Below are positions 30,385 to 39,916 of a DNA stretch of 64,000 nucleotides, piece by piece (within the stretch, counting starts at the first letter, position 1; each line of letters starts with the position of its first letter). The notes under the pieces were generated by a model, which was not told the origin of the DNA, ran no database searches, and saw only the letters and a list, made by a program, of their open reading frames with translations. The stretch comes from Lithodes maja (lineage: Eukaryota; Arthropoda; Malacostraca; Decapoda; Lithodidae), in assembly GCA_037953745.1 (NCBI GenBank), contig JBAKBP010001607.1:124001-188000 (forward strand), written 5' to 3'. Made by a program: the position numbers and the translations under genes.

Positions 30385-31779
30385 ATGCCTTGCTTTCGCC
30401 ATGGTTGTAGCTCCCCGTGCTTGGAGAGCCACAAGTCCTGCTTGCGCCACTCGCAATGTGTGTCCTCTACGGCCTACCTCCCTGCTCTGTGTGGCCCGTG
30501 TCTGGCCCTGGTGGATGTGGTGCACCATAGCCCTGGTTCCTCAGCGGCGGCAGTGGCCTCTGCTTCCCTACAGTCGGTGTGGGCGATAGTCTCCCACCAC
30601 ATTAGGACTGTGGGCCACCGCTCCCCGGCCTTTGTTGCCGACCGGATCCGCGTCGCCCTGGGTATCCCTGACCCGACTGAAGGCCGTTCACCTGGCCCTC
30701 TCCCCTGGGTCCCGCAGCCGGTCGTCACATCGTCGGGGGGATCCCCAGCTCCGTCCACAGCGAGACCTCAACGCCCGTCCTCTACTGCCCCTCGTCGTCC
30801 TTCTGATCGCCTTGCCGCCGCCCGTCGCCCTCGTCATGGTTCTCGCCCTGAGGCCGGGGTTAGCAGCTCTGCCCCTGTGCGCCCTCCCCTGGCCTCTACG
30901 GATAGGGGCTCTACTCCCTTCCGCCCGCTTCCCCAGCCCAGACGACATCCTCTTACGTTGTCCTCTCCGCGCGCTGGTGTTCATGCTGTAGCTGGCCCTC
31001 TGCTCCCTCCTCCTACACTGTCCAGGAGGGTCCGCCAGGATGTAGTTGCTTCTCCTCCTCCTACTTCACCTGCTTCAGTGTCTATTCTTCCTTCACAGTC
31101 TCGTCCCACGGTGGAGGTCCCTCCCTCCTCCGCCTCGGTGTCTGGCTGCCCTGTTATCTCAGCCCCGGGGATCCTTGCTCTGTTTCCCCCCGCGGCTCCT
31201 TCTGACCTCCTTTCACCCGGCCAGCCTTCCCACTCCCGTCGTCCTGCTCCTCCTCCTTCTTCTCTCCCTGACCTTCACTTACCGTGTCGCCAGGGGGGTA
31301 CCCCTCCTCTTGGCTCGGTGGGGTTTAGCGAGGTTTCGGGGTACCCTTTCTCAGGGGTTGACGTGTCGCTGGAAGAGGGGGATGGTGCTGTTTACCCCTC
31401 GGGCGTTCGTGATCGGGGACGAGTCCCTCAGCGGCGACACAACCGTCGTCGCTCGCCTTCCTTGGGCCGCGACGCTGCTGGTTCGTGTCGTGGGTCTCGC
31501 TCCCGCTCACGCTCGCCCCTGCGGGCCGACCAATCTTGGGGGGGATCGCCTCTCTCGGATCGATTGTCGGCTATGCAGGGGTGGGTTGTGTCACGCATCG
31601 ACGGGCGCTTAGAGTCGATGCAAGACTCCCTCTTATCGCGCTTCCTGGCGGTGACACACCCTCAGCGCCTCACCCTACCTACCCCTGCTACGGTCCCCCT
31701 CCCTTCTGCAGGCCTACGCTCTGGTCAGACTTCAGCCGCCGGGACATCCTTCAGGATGTTCATTCCCTGGCTGTGTTGA
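30385..31779 (+). CDS. DIRS-2 Gag-like protein, N-terminal part, copy D
   Basis: I prefer the ATG at 30385 because it opens directly on the conserved Cys/His cluster (MPCFRHGC, CLESHKSCLRHSQC, CGPC). The same frame is open upstream to an ATG at 30280. The cluster is followed by SVWAIVSHHIRTVGHRSPAFVADRIRVALG, a long Pro/Ser/Arg-rich region with SRSRSRSPLR, and a helical segment SDRLSAMQGWVVSRIDGRLESMQ. The frame closes at 31779, and the rest of Gag is in the next frame. Copy C has the same switch. Function is inferred from position and from similarity in layout to DIRS-1 Gag. Confidence 0.7.
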   Translation: MPCFRHGCSSPCLESHKSCLRHSQCVSSTAYLPALCGPCLALVDVVHHSPGSSAAAVASASLQSVWAIVSHHIRTVGHRSPAFVADRIRVALGIPDPTEGRSPGPLPWVPQPVVTSSGGSPAPSTARPQRPSSTAPRRPSDRLAAARRPRHGSRPEAGVSSSAPVRPPLASTDRGSTPFRPLPQPRRHPLTLSSPRAGVHAVAGPLLPPPTLSRRVRQDVVASPPPTSPASVSILPSQSRPTVEVPPSSASVSGCPVISAPGILALFPPAAPSDLLSPGQPSHSRRPAPPPSSLPDLHLPCRQGGTPPLGSVGFSEVSGYPFSGVDVSLEEGDGAVYPSGVRDRGRVPQRRHNRRRSPSLGRDAAGSCRGSRSRSRSPLRADQSWGGSPLSDRLSAMQGWVVSRIDGRLESMQDSLLSRFLAVTHPQRLTLPTPATVPLPSAGLRSGQTSAAGTSFRMFIPWLC

Positions 31780-32738
31780 CGGGACTGTCCTCCTATGGGA
31801 CAGGTTTGTGCGACGACGGTACGCCTGGCTTAGCCATCATGCTCGGTCGCCCTCTTCCATTGGGGGCCTGGTTTGCTGAGGCCTTCGACTTCGCCAGCCG
31901 ATCCGTCGACGGCTCTCCTTCAGTCCCTCCCCCGGAGTCATCCCTGCTTTTGCCTCCTCTTGTGTCTGTCGGCGGGTTGGACAGCACGTTCTGGTCCTGG
32001 ATACGCGCACCCGTTCTTGAACTTTGTTCTATTGCTACCCCGTTCTTCTCTCACCCAGATACGTCCTCTGTCGACAAGGATTTTCCCTTGCGACGGTGGG
32101 TGACGAACTTATTATCTTGTCTTTTCGGTTCCCTCCAGACATCTGTTCACCACCTGCAGCTTATCGAGGCGTCTGCACCAGGCGATCTTCGCGAGGGTTT
32201 GGACCGCGTTCGGCGGATCCACCTTCGGCTCGCGGTGTCTTTGGTTCCCGAGCTGAAGGCGGTTTTGTGCGTGGCAACTCGGCAACGCCGGCGGGTACGG
32301 TCCTCGTTCTGCCGGACAGCCCCCTTGGATATTCGTCAGGGTTTGTTGTACTCTGCGCTATATACGTCGGGGCTTTTTTGCGCAGGATGCTTGGGAACGC
32401 TACGCTTCTCTGTCAGCGGACCCTGCTTACGACACGCAACGACGTGCTGTGTCGCGAGCGGGATCTTCTCAGTCCCGTCCTTCTCAGTCCCGTCCTTCTG
32501 CCGGTCCTCTTCGGGGTGCTGCTGCAAGTGCTGCCGCCATGCACGGGCGCAGGACAGGGACGTTGCAGGCCAATGCGTCGGTTCCGCCTCGCACTTCTGT
32601 TCTTGCCCCCTTTCATCCCCGCCGTGTCGGGGCTGGCCAGCTTTCCACTTCCGGCCGCCCTTCGACGGGGTCAGACCTGCGACGGTCAGGGGTTGGGGTG
32701 GCCCGCCCTTTTCGACGAAGTTGGGGGGGGGGGGGTAG
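31750..32738 (+). pseudogene. DIRS-2 Gag central and C-terminal part, copy D
   Basis: From about 31750 the Gag continues in the frame ending 32738: LTGLSSYGTGLC, PLPLGAWFAEAFDFA and FPLRRWVTNLLSCLFGSLQ. A helical part corresponds to the DIRS-1 segment around DIRTALLEAVRARQDL. The similarity then passes into overlapping frames rich in Arg/Gly/Ser (SQSRPSQSRPSAGPLRG), the likely nucleic-acid-binding tail. Frame changes make the exact Gag/RT boundary unclear. Confidence 0.6.
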
Positions 32739-33930
32739 AGGAGGTCAACGTGGCGCTCATGACCGCAAGGACCGTACCGGGGGTACCTCCACGTCAAAAC
32801 AATGTGTAGGTTCTACGGGTCGGTCTCCTTGTTCTCCTTCTCACCTAGCCGCCCGGGTCGCTCCCCTCCTCTCGGGGGCTCCCACAGGTTGTTTTCACCC
32901 TTGCGCCCCTCGATGGCCGCGAGGGACGTGGGGGCGGCAGATTGCGTGGAGGGGTCTAACCTGGAGATGGAAGTCCAGACCCCCACTCCGCTCTTGTCAC
33001 CGACGCCGGCCCATCTCTTCAGAGGTGGCCCACGTGTTCACATCCATGCACGAGCAGGGAATCGTCGAGGGGGTGAACGCCGGTCACCCGGTTTTCCTCT
33101 CCCGTGTCTGTCTGGTACCGCAGGAGAACTGCGACGCGATGCGACCGGTGGTGGATCTGTCGGCCCTCAACGGGCAAATCGTGCACACACGGTTTCGGAT
33201 GCTGCCGGTACCCCAGGTACGCCTGGCCCTGTGCCCTCTGTCGTGGGTAGTGTCGCTGGACCTCAAGGATGCGTCTTGGCTCGTCCCTCTCCGTCCTCGA
33301 TTCCAGCGATTCTTGGCCGTTCAGACTTCCGATCGTGTGTTCCTGTTCGACTGACTTCCCTTCAGTCTCCACATCGCGCCGCGGATCATCAACAAACTGG
33401 TGGAGCAGGCTCTGGATCTTCTCCTCAGGAGCGGGCTCCAGCTCCTGTTTTACTTGGCCGATTGGTTGATCGTTTCCGGCGCCCTAGCACGGTGCGTACA
33501 CGACACCCTCACAGTCGTTCACCACGTCACACGGTTAGGGTTCACCTTCGATGTTCCCCAGTCACGGTTGACCCCGTCGCTTGTCGTGCCGTGGGTCGGT
33601 CTCGAATGGGATTTGACCAGCGCTATGGTGACCCAGAGTCTGCCAAACGCGGTGAACCTTCGACGGAAGGTCTTCGCCGTGTTGCACTCGGTCTCCCGCC
33701 CGGGGTGGCTCTGCGACTCGTTAGTGGGTTCGCTGAATTGGGCCGCTCTGACCATTCCCTTAGGGAGACTCAGGCTACGCCGCCTACTCCTCATGGGCAC
33801 CGAGGTGTTTCCGTTGACCCCTATTGCCGATCCCGCGTACCATTCGCAGACACTTCGGACACTGGGTTGCTCGGGGCACGCTCTCTGCGGCTGTGCCCTG
33901 GACCGCCCCCCCCGCCGACAATCTGGGTAG
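32449..33930 (+). pseudogene. DIRS-2 reverse transcriptase, copy D
   Basis: The frame includes the end of Gag and then RT: ITWRW-like LTWRWKSRPPLR, VHEQGIVEG-type SMHEQGIVEGVNAG, CDAMRPVVDLSALNGQ and VVSLDLKDASWLVPL. A TGA at 33352-33354 interrupts LFD-stop-LPFSLHIAPR; CGA to TGA is the simplest cause. After it come IINKLVEQALDLL, the active site FYLADWLIV and VPWVGLEWD. The active site reads YLADW where DIRS-1 B has YLDDW, so a catalytic Asp is missing. The frame closes at 33930. Confidence 0.85.
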
Positions 33931-34718
33931 ACACAGATGTGTCGAGCGAGGTAGGGTGGGGTTACCAATCAAACCTGGGACATCAACATCACGGCAGATG
34001 GGTGGGACACACACACCTACACATACATGCCCTAGAACTGTTGGTTCCTTTGTTCTTCCTGAGGGACCACGCGCTGGCCCTTCGGGGAAAATCGGTGGCC
34101 TTAGGGATGGACAGTCAGACAGCTGTCCACTGTATCCACAAGCAGGGGTCCTCCGGGTCATTGACTCTGTTAGGGATCTCGGTGCCGTTGTTCTTCCTCG
34201 CGAACCGTCACACCTTCTCCCTGCATGCCTCTTACCTGCCCGGGACTGCCAACCTGTGGGCGGACGCCCTGTCGAGTGGACAGGGCGTTCTTGTAGACTG
34301 GGCAATGCAACAGACTGTGTTCGACGACCTCGCGGCTTCCTGGGGTGTTCCGGGGGTCGACTTGTTCGCATCGACGGAGACGCACAAGTTGCCTCAGTCC
34401 CTATCCCTCCGGCCTCGCACTCCGGAGGGGGGTCCGGACGCTTTCATGGTAGACTGGAACAGGTGGCAGTCGATATACTTATTTCCACCACCAGACGCGC
34501 TGTTGATGTGCAATGTCCTCGCGAGGCTGCGGCTGTACCGCGGCAGAGTCTGGCTAATCGCGCCTCTGTGGCCGGCACAGGCTTGGTACGCCCAGTTGAC
34601 GCGGTGGTGCCCGAGTCCGGTCCCTCTACCTGTCTCCGACTTCCACTTGAGCCAGGTTGGAGACCGGCGGACCTCGTTGGCCTTCGCATCGTGGATGTTC
34701 ATGAGGCACGGGGGCTAA
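33895..34718 (+). pseudogene. DIRS-2 RNase H and downstream domain, copy D
   Basis: RNase H lies in a different frame from RT. The shift coincides with a run of eight C at 33906-33913, suggesting a homopolymer indel. Motifs are WVDTDVSSEVGWGYQ, ALELLVPLFFLRDH, ALGMDSQTAVHCIHKQG and LPGTANLWADALSS. The conserved DIRS segment DWNRWQSIYLFPPPDALLMC and LIAPLWPAQAWYAQL follow. It would remove the RNA strand after reverse transcription. The frame itself is open for over 270 codons. Confidence 0.82.
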
Positions 34719-34848
34719 TAGTCCACGGACGGGACCTGCCTGACTTCCTGAAGCGTTTCTGGACGACTTCGACTTGGGGGACTTACGGGTCCCACTGGAG
34801 GTCTTTTACTAGGTGGATACAGGACACTCGCCAGACTCTCCGCCCTCC
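34686..34848 (+). pseudogene. DIRS-2 tyrosine recombinase, N-terminal piece
   Basis: The frame overlaps the end of RNase H and contains IVDVHEARGLIVHGRDLPDFLKRFW and YGSHWRSFTRWIQDTRQ, matching the start of the DIRS-1 recombinase. The position of its ATG is occupied by GTG here. The LINE insertion near 34849 ends it. Confidence 0.75.
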
Positions 34849-34860
34849 TCTCTCTTACTT

Positions 34861-35225
34861 ATGCCTAATATCCTAATCTCTTCTAAAGATGTACTTTCTA
34901 CCCTCTCTGGGCTTAACACTAGTAAGGCGTACGGTCCGGATGGTGTTCCTCCTGTTGTTCTCAAAAACTGTGCTTCCGTGCTGACTCCCTGCCTAGGCAA
35001 ACTCTTTCGTCTCTGTCTATCCTCTAACGTCTTCCCTTCATGCTGGAAGTTTGCTCACATTCAACCTGTCCCAAAGAAGGGTGACCGCTCTCAACCCTCC
35101 AACTATCGTCCAATTGCTCTTATCTCTTGTCTTTCTAAAGTTTTTGAAACTATTCTTGCTTCCAAATTTCTTAAGCATTTCTCTTCTCATAATCTGCTCT
35201 CAGATCGCCAGTATGGCTTCCTTAA
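34861..35225 (+). pseudogene. LINE reverse transcriptase, N-terminal piece
   Basis: Motifs are GLNTSKAYGPDGVPPVVLKN, CWKFAHIQPVPKKGDR, NYRPIALISCLSKVFE and LLSDRQYGFL, the standard first RT blocks of APE-type LINEs. The frame is open up to the TTAA at 35222, where the piggyBac begins. The inserted length is a multiple of three, and the RT frame resumes unchanged at 39917. Confidence 0.85.
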
Positions 35226-35633
35226 CCCTCCGACCCCGGCTAGGGAATATCGTAACTGTACTCTGTGTCCGGGGGTTTTCAGGAATTTTGGTACAAGTTG
35301 ACTCACATGTTACTCCTGAAATACATTACACAAAGTTATAAAAAAAACAGAAAAATGTAGCACAAACCTTCATGTGTAGAATGCCGTTGAGTAGAGGTCT
35401 CTAGCCCAAGTGATTGCATAATGGTGAGCGCGGGAAGTGGAGTGATTTTTATGCGTGAAAATCATCCCGCGTTCGGATGCGTCGCCTTGGCCCAGGCCGC
35501 GGCTCGTCGCGCCAAACTTTTTACCTCCCGGAGGCGATTTTATGTATTGATAGTGATGTTATTATAGTTATTTGGAGTCCAATTATATAAAATATGTGTA
35601 TTAGGCTATCATTTTCACTAATATTTCACATTT

Positions 35634-36130
35634 TCACTCGATACCGTAGTTTTTATGAGTAATTGAGGTAGGTTATTGTTATATTAGGCACTGATTATTC
35701 GTTATCACAGGTGTTTATTATACTTTGGCCATCAAATCTTAGGTCTTGTGTCACTTTCACTTTGACAAATATGCTTTAGAGAGTGTCACTGTCACTGATA
35801 ATGCTCATTTTCACTTGATACGGTACATTTTATTAGTAATTGAGGTAGGTTATTGTTATATTAGGCACTGATTATTCGTTATCACAGGTGTTTATTATAC
35901 TTTGGCCATCTAATATTAGTTCGTGTGTCACTTTCACTTTGGTAAATATGCTTGAGAGAGTGTCACTTTCACTGATAATGCTCATTTTCACTTGATACGG
36001 TACATTTTATTAGTAATTGAGGTAGGTTATTGTTATATTAGGCACTGATTATTCGTTATCACAGGTGTTTATTATACTTTGGCCATCTAATATTATGTCA
36101 TGTGTCACTTTCACTTAGTTATATGCTTTG
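35634..36130. repeat. Three-copy tandem repeat (about 176 bp) in piggyBac II
   Basis: Units contain TAATTGAGGTAGGTTATTG, CACTGATTATTCGTTATCAC and TATACTTTGGCCATC, with corresponding points at about 35660, 35837 and 36013. Each is followed by GTGTCACTTTCACTT-like sequence. The related element at 42250-44361 has one unit (about 42700-42810). Confidence 0.9.
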
Positions 36131-36296
36131 TAAACGTTTTATATACAATTTATTGTGTCTTTTTTCACTTATTTATATATGTTTTCATAATACATGACTT
36201 TTTTTATCACAATACACCTGTACATTGTTTTATTTCCACTTGTTGCCTATATACATACATATTGTCAGTCTTTGGTACTTTCACTATGATTATTAG

Positions 36297-39248
36297 TTAG
36301 TACTCCTGCTTGCTGTGGTATTCAGCAAAGCACGGTATAGGACATAGTGACAGTCGGCACTCCACACACTGCATGGTGGTCTTTTTCTGCTTCCTCGGCC
36401 TCACCTGGCTGTTCCAGCAGACATGGCACCGCCTTCTGCTAATGGTGACTCCATCTCGTTCCAGAGGCAGGTAACCGAGCTTGTGCACACTTACAAACTG
36501 TGCAGCCTGCATGCGGTCCTGAACGGGGCGCCCAGGTTGTGCCACTGCCCTCTGTGGCATAGCATACCTGTCCAGGAGCTCCACCAACACCTGTTTTTGG
36601 AACCTCCGCAGGCTACTGAACTTCCTGGGTGTGCGCGGATTCCGAAGCCTGTAGATATTATAGGCATTCAGCATTGACATGTCCACCATGTGCAGAAAGA
36701 ACTTTTTGTACCATCTGCACGAGGTACGCAGACAGTCGATGAAGCCTATCTGCATGTCGGACTTGTCCACCAGCCTCATATTTATGTTGTAGTCCAGGAC
36801 AGCATCGGGCTTGGTCACCCTGACTTTGGTGCGGCGATCCACCTTGCCAGTCTCAACCATTTCCCCCTTGTGGACGGTGCTCAGGATGTTGACCTTCCGC
36901 TGGTCGTGCCAGTGGATAGCCAGAATGGGTCCCGACTTCTTCTTGAAGACATCGCCTTTCTTTGTTTTAGGAGGGAAACTTGGCATGCCCTTCCTTTTTG
37001 CTCTAACTGTGCCTACAGTCCCCGTCTGGCGCTCATGGAGGTACTTTGAGAGAGTGGGGGACGTGTAGTAGTTGTCCGTGTAGAGGACGTGATTCTTTTC
37101 GAAGTACCGGTTCATCATGGCTTGAACCACTGCTCCGCCAAAGCCAATGAGGGGGTCTATTGCCACGTCCCCTTCCTTCCCGCTGTAGACCAGGAAGTCC
37201 AGGACATAGCCAGTTTGGCAATCGCACAGCACAAAGAACTTTATACCAAAGCGATGTCTCTTTGAGGGGATGTACTGCCTGAAGCTCAGCTTTCCCCGGA
37301 ACAGCACAAGAGACTCGTCAATACAGACGTTGCAGAAGGGCATGAAGTAGGACGTGAAACGTTCTCTCATCATCTCGTACAACGTCCTAATTTTCCACAG
37401 TTTGTCAGGGAGATGCATGTCGGTGTTGGTGACAAGATGGAGCGCTCCGAGGATGTCGAGGTACCGGTCCCGAGAGATGTATTTCCCGAAGGCAGGGGTG
37501 GATATTAGATCTTTGGTGATCCAATAGTCAGCCAACCTGTGCTTCTTCACATGAGGCATTAGCATGGTGATTGCCAGGAACACCATGAACTCGGGATGAG
37601 TCACTGGGGTCCACCGCTTCATGTGGCCCTTGGTCACCTTGCCAAAAAAGTTAACCTGGATTTGGTAATGCTTATTTGTCTCTTTTATGACAAAGTCAGT
37701 AACCTCCTTATCAAAAAAAGCCTCAAAAAGCTCATGTGGTCGAGCATTGGGGCCTGCAGGAAAACTTGGGGTAACTCCTGGAGCATCCTGTACCTCATCA
37801 AAAGGGGTTACATCAGGGTCAATGACTTGATCAGCAGCCACATCCTGCCAGTTGAAAACATAAAATCCGTCCTTCTGGCGACGCTGACGAGGAGCTACAG
37901 CGGGGGCAGCACGCCCACGAACTTTGGCGGCGCGAACCCTAGGGCGGCCAGGAGCGCGACGGCGCCCAGGCCCAGCCCGGCGGCCAGCCAGGCGGCCAGG
38001 GCGGCCAGGAGCACGACGGCCCTGGGCAAAGCGTCTGGGTTGAGGGTCGTCGATGTCCATAAATTCGTCATCGTCGTTGTCGTCAGAGCCGTCATCTTGC
38101 CCTGACGGTGGACCCAGGTAATCATGGCCAGAGTCGTCTGTGAGGTGCCCTTCATCTTCAGAGCCCCCCTCATATTCTTGCGGGGAACGAATGATGCGTG
38201 GGCGGCGTGTAGGTCGGCGAGGTGGGGAAGGAGTGGGAGATGAGGCTCTGTCATCTTCATACAGAGGTTCGGGGCTCCTTGGCCTACGACGAGTCTTAGA
38301 CAGCACTGGTTCAGTGTCTGTAGGTGCAGGTATGGATGCGAGGTCAAACACATCATCAGGAACCTCTGTTGTAGGCTGGAGAGGTGGGGTGGACCCTGGG
38401 GAAACTTGCGGGGGCGTATGGCTGGGAGCGGCAGGGGTGGAAGCCGCAGGGGTGGAAGCCGCGGGAGCCTCGAACAAAGAGCGCCTACTTGTAGCTCCTT
38501 TTTTGACATATTTTCTCCCTTTTCCCTTTTCTTTAGTAGTATGTCTCCTCTCGGGGGAAATAGGGGGTAAATAGGACGAAAGTGGGGGTTCCTCAACCCT
38601 AGGCAGTGCTGGTGGTGGTGGGGAAGAATGGCGGGAGCCTGGGGCAACTTGGGTGGCGTGGGTAGATAAGGAAGACAATGGCGGGTCAACCTCGGCCTCA
38701 CGCGCAGCCTCACTGGCACCCTCACGCACTGCTCCCTCACCAACTTTTAGGGCCTCTTTCCTGGCTGCCGCGGCCGCCTTTTTGAGCACTTGTTTCTTAT
38801 AGAAACGTATCTTGAATGGGGATTTAGCTGGCGAAGGGCTAGGTGTCGTGTCACTCAACCTAAACTTGGCAGTCGACCTAGTGCTGTCCCATTCGCTCAC
38901 TCTCACTAGACTCTCATCACCTTGCACAACTATGTCACGTTCAGTACTATCATCACTTTCATCGTCATGCTCAAATCCAATAAAAAGCGCGTCTCTTTCA
39001 CGGATTTCTTCTATATCGTCAAAATCCTCGCTATAGTGAGACTCGTAAGACTCGGAGCTATCACTGCCCAAGTCATCACCAATTTTTTGGCCTTCACCAC
39101 GTTCATAACTCCTCAAAGCTATTTCAATACCTCCGGGAGTCAACGCATCTTGTGCGTGCATTCGCGTTAGGGCGCGACGAACATGGGCAGGCGTCGAAGG
39201 GAGTGTGGAATCGGACACAAGGGAATCACTTTTTGGGCTAGTATCCAT
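36297..39248 (-). CDS. piggyBac transposase (983 aa), apparently intact
   Basis: I place the start at the ATG at 39248 (MDTSPKSDSLVSDS). An ATG at 39278 in the same frame would add ten residues. The open frame extends further upstream, but that stretch crosses the transposon end and the MITE, so it cannot be native. Residues 1-480 are disordered: acidic, Pro/Ser-rich, with an Arg/Gly/Pro-rich segment before the core. The catalytic domain has Asp residues in CIDESLVLFRG (about residue 644), YTDNYYTSP (about 725) and VDKSDMQIG (about 830). The C-terminus is a zinc-ribbon-like Cys/His domain (CHVCWN, CVECRLSLC, C, YH). It would excise and insert the element at TTAA. No frameshift or stop is seen. 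Confidence 0.9.
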   Translation of the reverse strand: MDTSPKSDSLVSDSTLPSTPAHVRRALTRMHAQDALTPGGIEIALRSYERGEGQKIGDDLGSDSSESYESHYSEDFDDIEEIRERDALFIGFEHDDESDDSTERDIVVQGDESLVRVSEWDSTRSTAKFRLSDTTPSPSPAKSPFKIRFYKKQVLKKAAAAARKEALKVGEGAVREGASEAAREAEVDPPLSSLSTHATQVAPGSRHSSPPPPALPRVEEPPLSSYLPPISPERRHTTKEKGKGRKYVKKGATSRRSLFEAPAASTPAASTPAAPSHTPPQVSPGSTPPLQPTTEVPDDVFDLASIPAPTDTEPVLSKTRRRPRSPEPLYEDDRASSPTPSPPRRPTRRPRIIRSPQEYEGGSEDEGHLTDDSGHDYLGPPSGQDDGSDDNDDDEFMDIDDPQPRRFAQGRRAPGRPGRLAGRRAGPGRRRAPGRPRVRAAKVRGRAAPAVAPRQRRQKDGFYVFNWQDVAADQVIDPDVTPFDEVQDAPGVTPSFPAGPNARPHELFEAFFDKEVTDFVIKETNKHYQIQVNFFGKVTKGHMKRWTPVTHPEFMVFLAITMLMPHVKKHRLADYWITKDLISTPAFGKYISRDRYLDILGALHLVTNTDMHLPDKLWKIRTLYEMMRERFTSYFMPFCNVCIDESLVLFRGKLSFRQYIPSKRHRFGIKFFVLCDCQTGYVLDFLVYSGKEGDVAIDPLIGFGGAVVQAMMNRYFEKNHVLYTDNYYTSPTLSKYLHERQTGTVGTVRAKRKGMPSFPPKTKKGDVFKKKSGPILAIHWHDQRKVNILSTVHKGEMVETGKVDRRTKVRVTKPDAVLDYNINMRLVDKSDMQIGFIDCLRTSCRWYKKFFLHMVDMSMLNAYNIYRLRNPRTPRKFSSLRRFQKQVLVELLDRYAMPQRAVAQPGRPVQDRMQAAQFVSVHKLGYLPLERDGVTISRRRCHVCWNSQVRPRKQKKTTMQCVECRLSLCPIPCFAEYHSKQEY

Positions 39249-39435
39249 GTTGGCGGCAGGGTAGAGACTGGCGTACATGCTGTCTGGTAGCGCCGCCTGG
39301 TGACCACGGAGCAAAATTTGTACGCGCGCCATTCGAAAAGCACTCACGCAAGCAATGGTACAGTGTTGTACCACCCGGGTTCCTCGGGCCAAAAAAAAAT
39401 GGTACACACGTGTACCACCCGGGGTCGAAGGGTTA

Positions 39436-39916
39436 ACCCTCTCACCACGGAAGGGCTCTTGAACGCCCATAAAAAAGCATATAACAGGTACCCGGAAGGC
39501 CTCTTGAACGCCCAGTGGTTGAAAGCCTGTGAGCTTCGTGTGCGAGGCGTCGGTCCGACGCATGTAAACAACAGCCGGCTGGACCGACGCCCCGCATCTC
39601 CGGCCACAAGAAGGAGAGCGTCGCTTGTTCGTGTGTGCCTGTATGTTGTTGTTAAGTATCGAATAGTAGTGTAAAGTGGCTGTTTTGGCCATAAAGTTAT
39701 CTCCAATGAAGTCATCATCACAGCTCAACCAGTTGACTTAGAGAGCTCTACTTAATGCCATTCTACAGGTAAATAACACAGCTACGCTTGGGGATGCGCG
39801 GGAATGCGGGAAGCAGTCTGATTAACAAATATACGGTAGCCTAGCCTAGACGTTTTTCGGCCAAAACACCCGGGTTTTGAGGAATATATATATAATACAT
39901 AGCCGGGGCTGGAGGG
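39436..39916. mobile_element. piggyBac-type MITE, second copy (481 bp)
   Basis: It lies between TTAA at 39432-39435 and 39917-39920. Its minus strand is colinear with the MITE at 9726-10206. Shared blocks are GGCCGAAAAACGTCTAGGC, TAGGCTACCGTAT, GAGCTCT...AAGTCAACTGGTT and a GTTGTTTACATGCGTCGGAC-like part. Its outer end reads CCCTCCAGCCCCGGCT and its inner end CCCTCTCACCACGG, so the terminal repeats are less perfect than in the first copy. Both copies are 481 bases by my count. It contains a tandem GCTCTTGAACGCCC/CCTCTTGAACGCCC repeat near 39467 and 39501. It has no gene. Confidence 0.78.

Larger units (their letters stand above)
35226..39431 (-). mobile_element. piggyBac DNA transposon II with intact transposase
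   Basis: It is flanked by TTAA at 35222-35225 and 39432-39435. Its ends, read inward, are CCCTCCGACCCCGGCT and CCCTTCGACCCCGGGT, a 16-base inverted repeat with two mismatches. It encodes one transposase on the minus strand. The 5' end carries a dyad with arm GGTACAC and a second ACCCGGGTGGTAC, laid out as in piggyBac B. The 3' side has a triplicated repeat of about 176 bases. An adjacent MITE shares the right TTAA. This is the least damaged DNA transposon in the window. Confidence 0.88.

Noticed and set aside
39249..39728. 160-residue N-terminal extension of the piggyBac transposase
   Set aside because: It crosses the transposon end at 39431 and lies in a separate MITE, so it cannot be part of the native protein.
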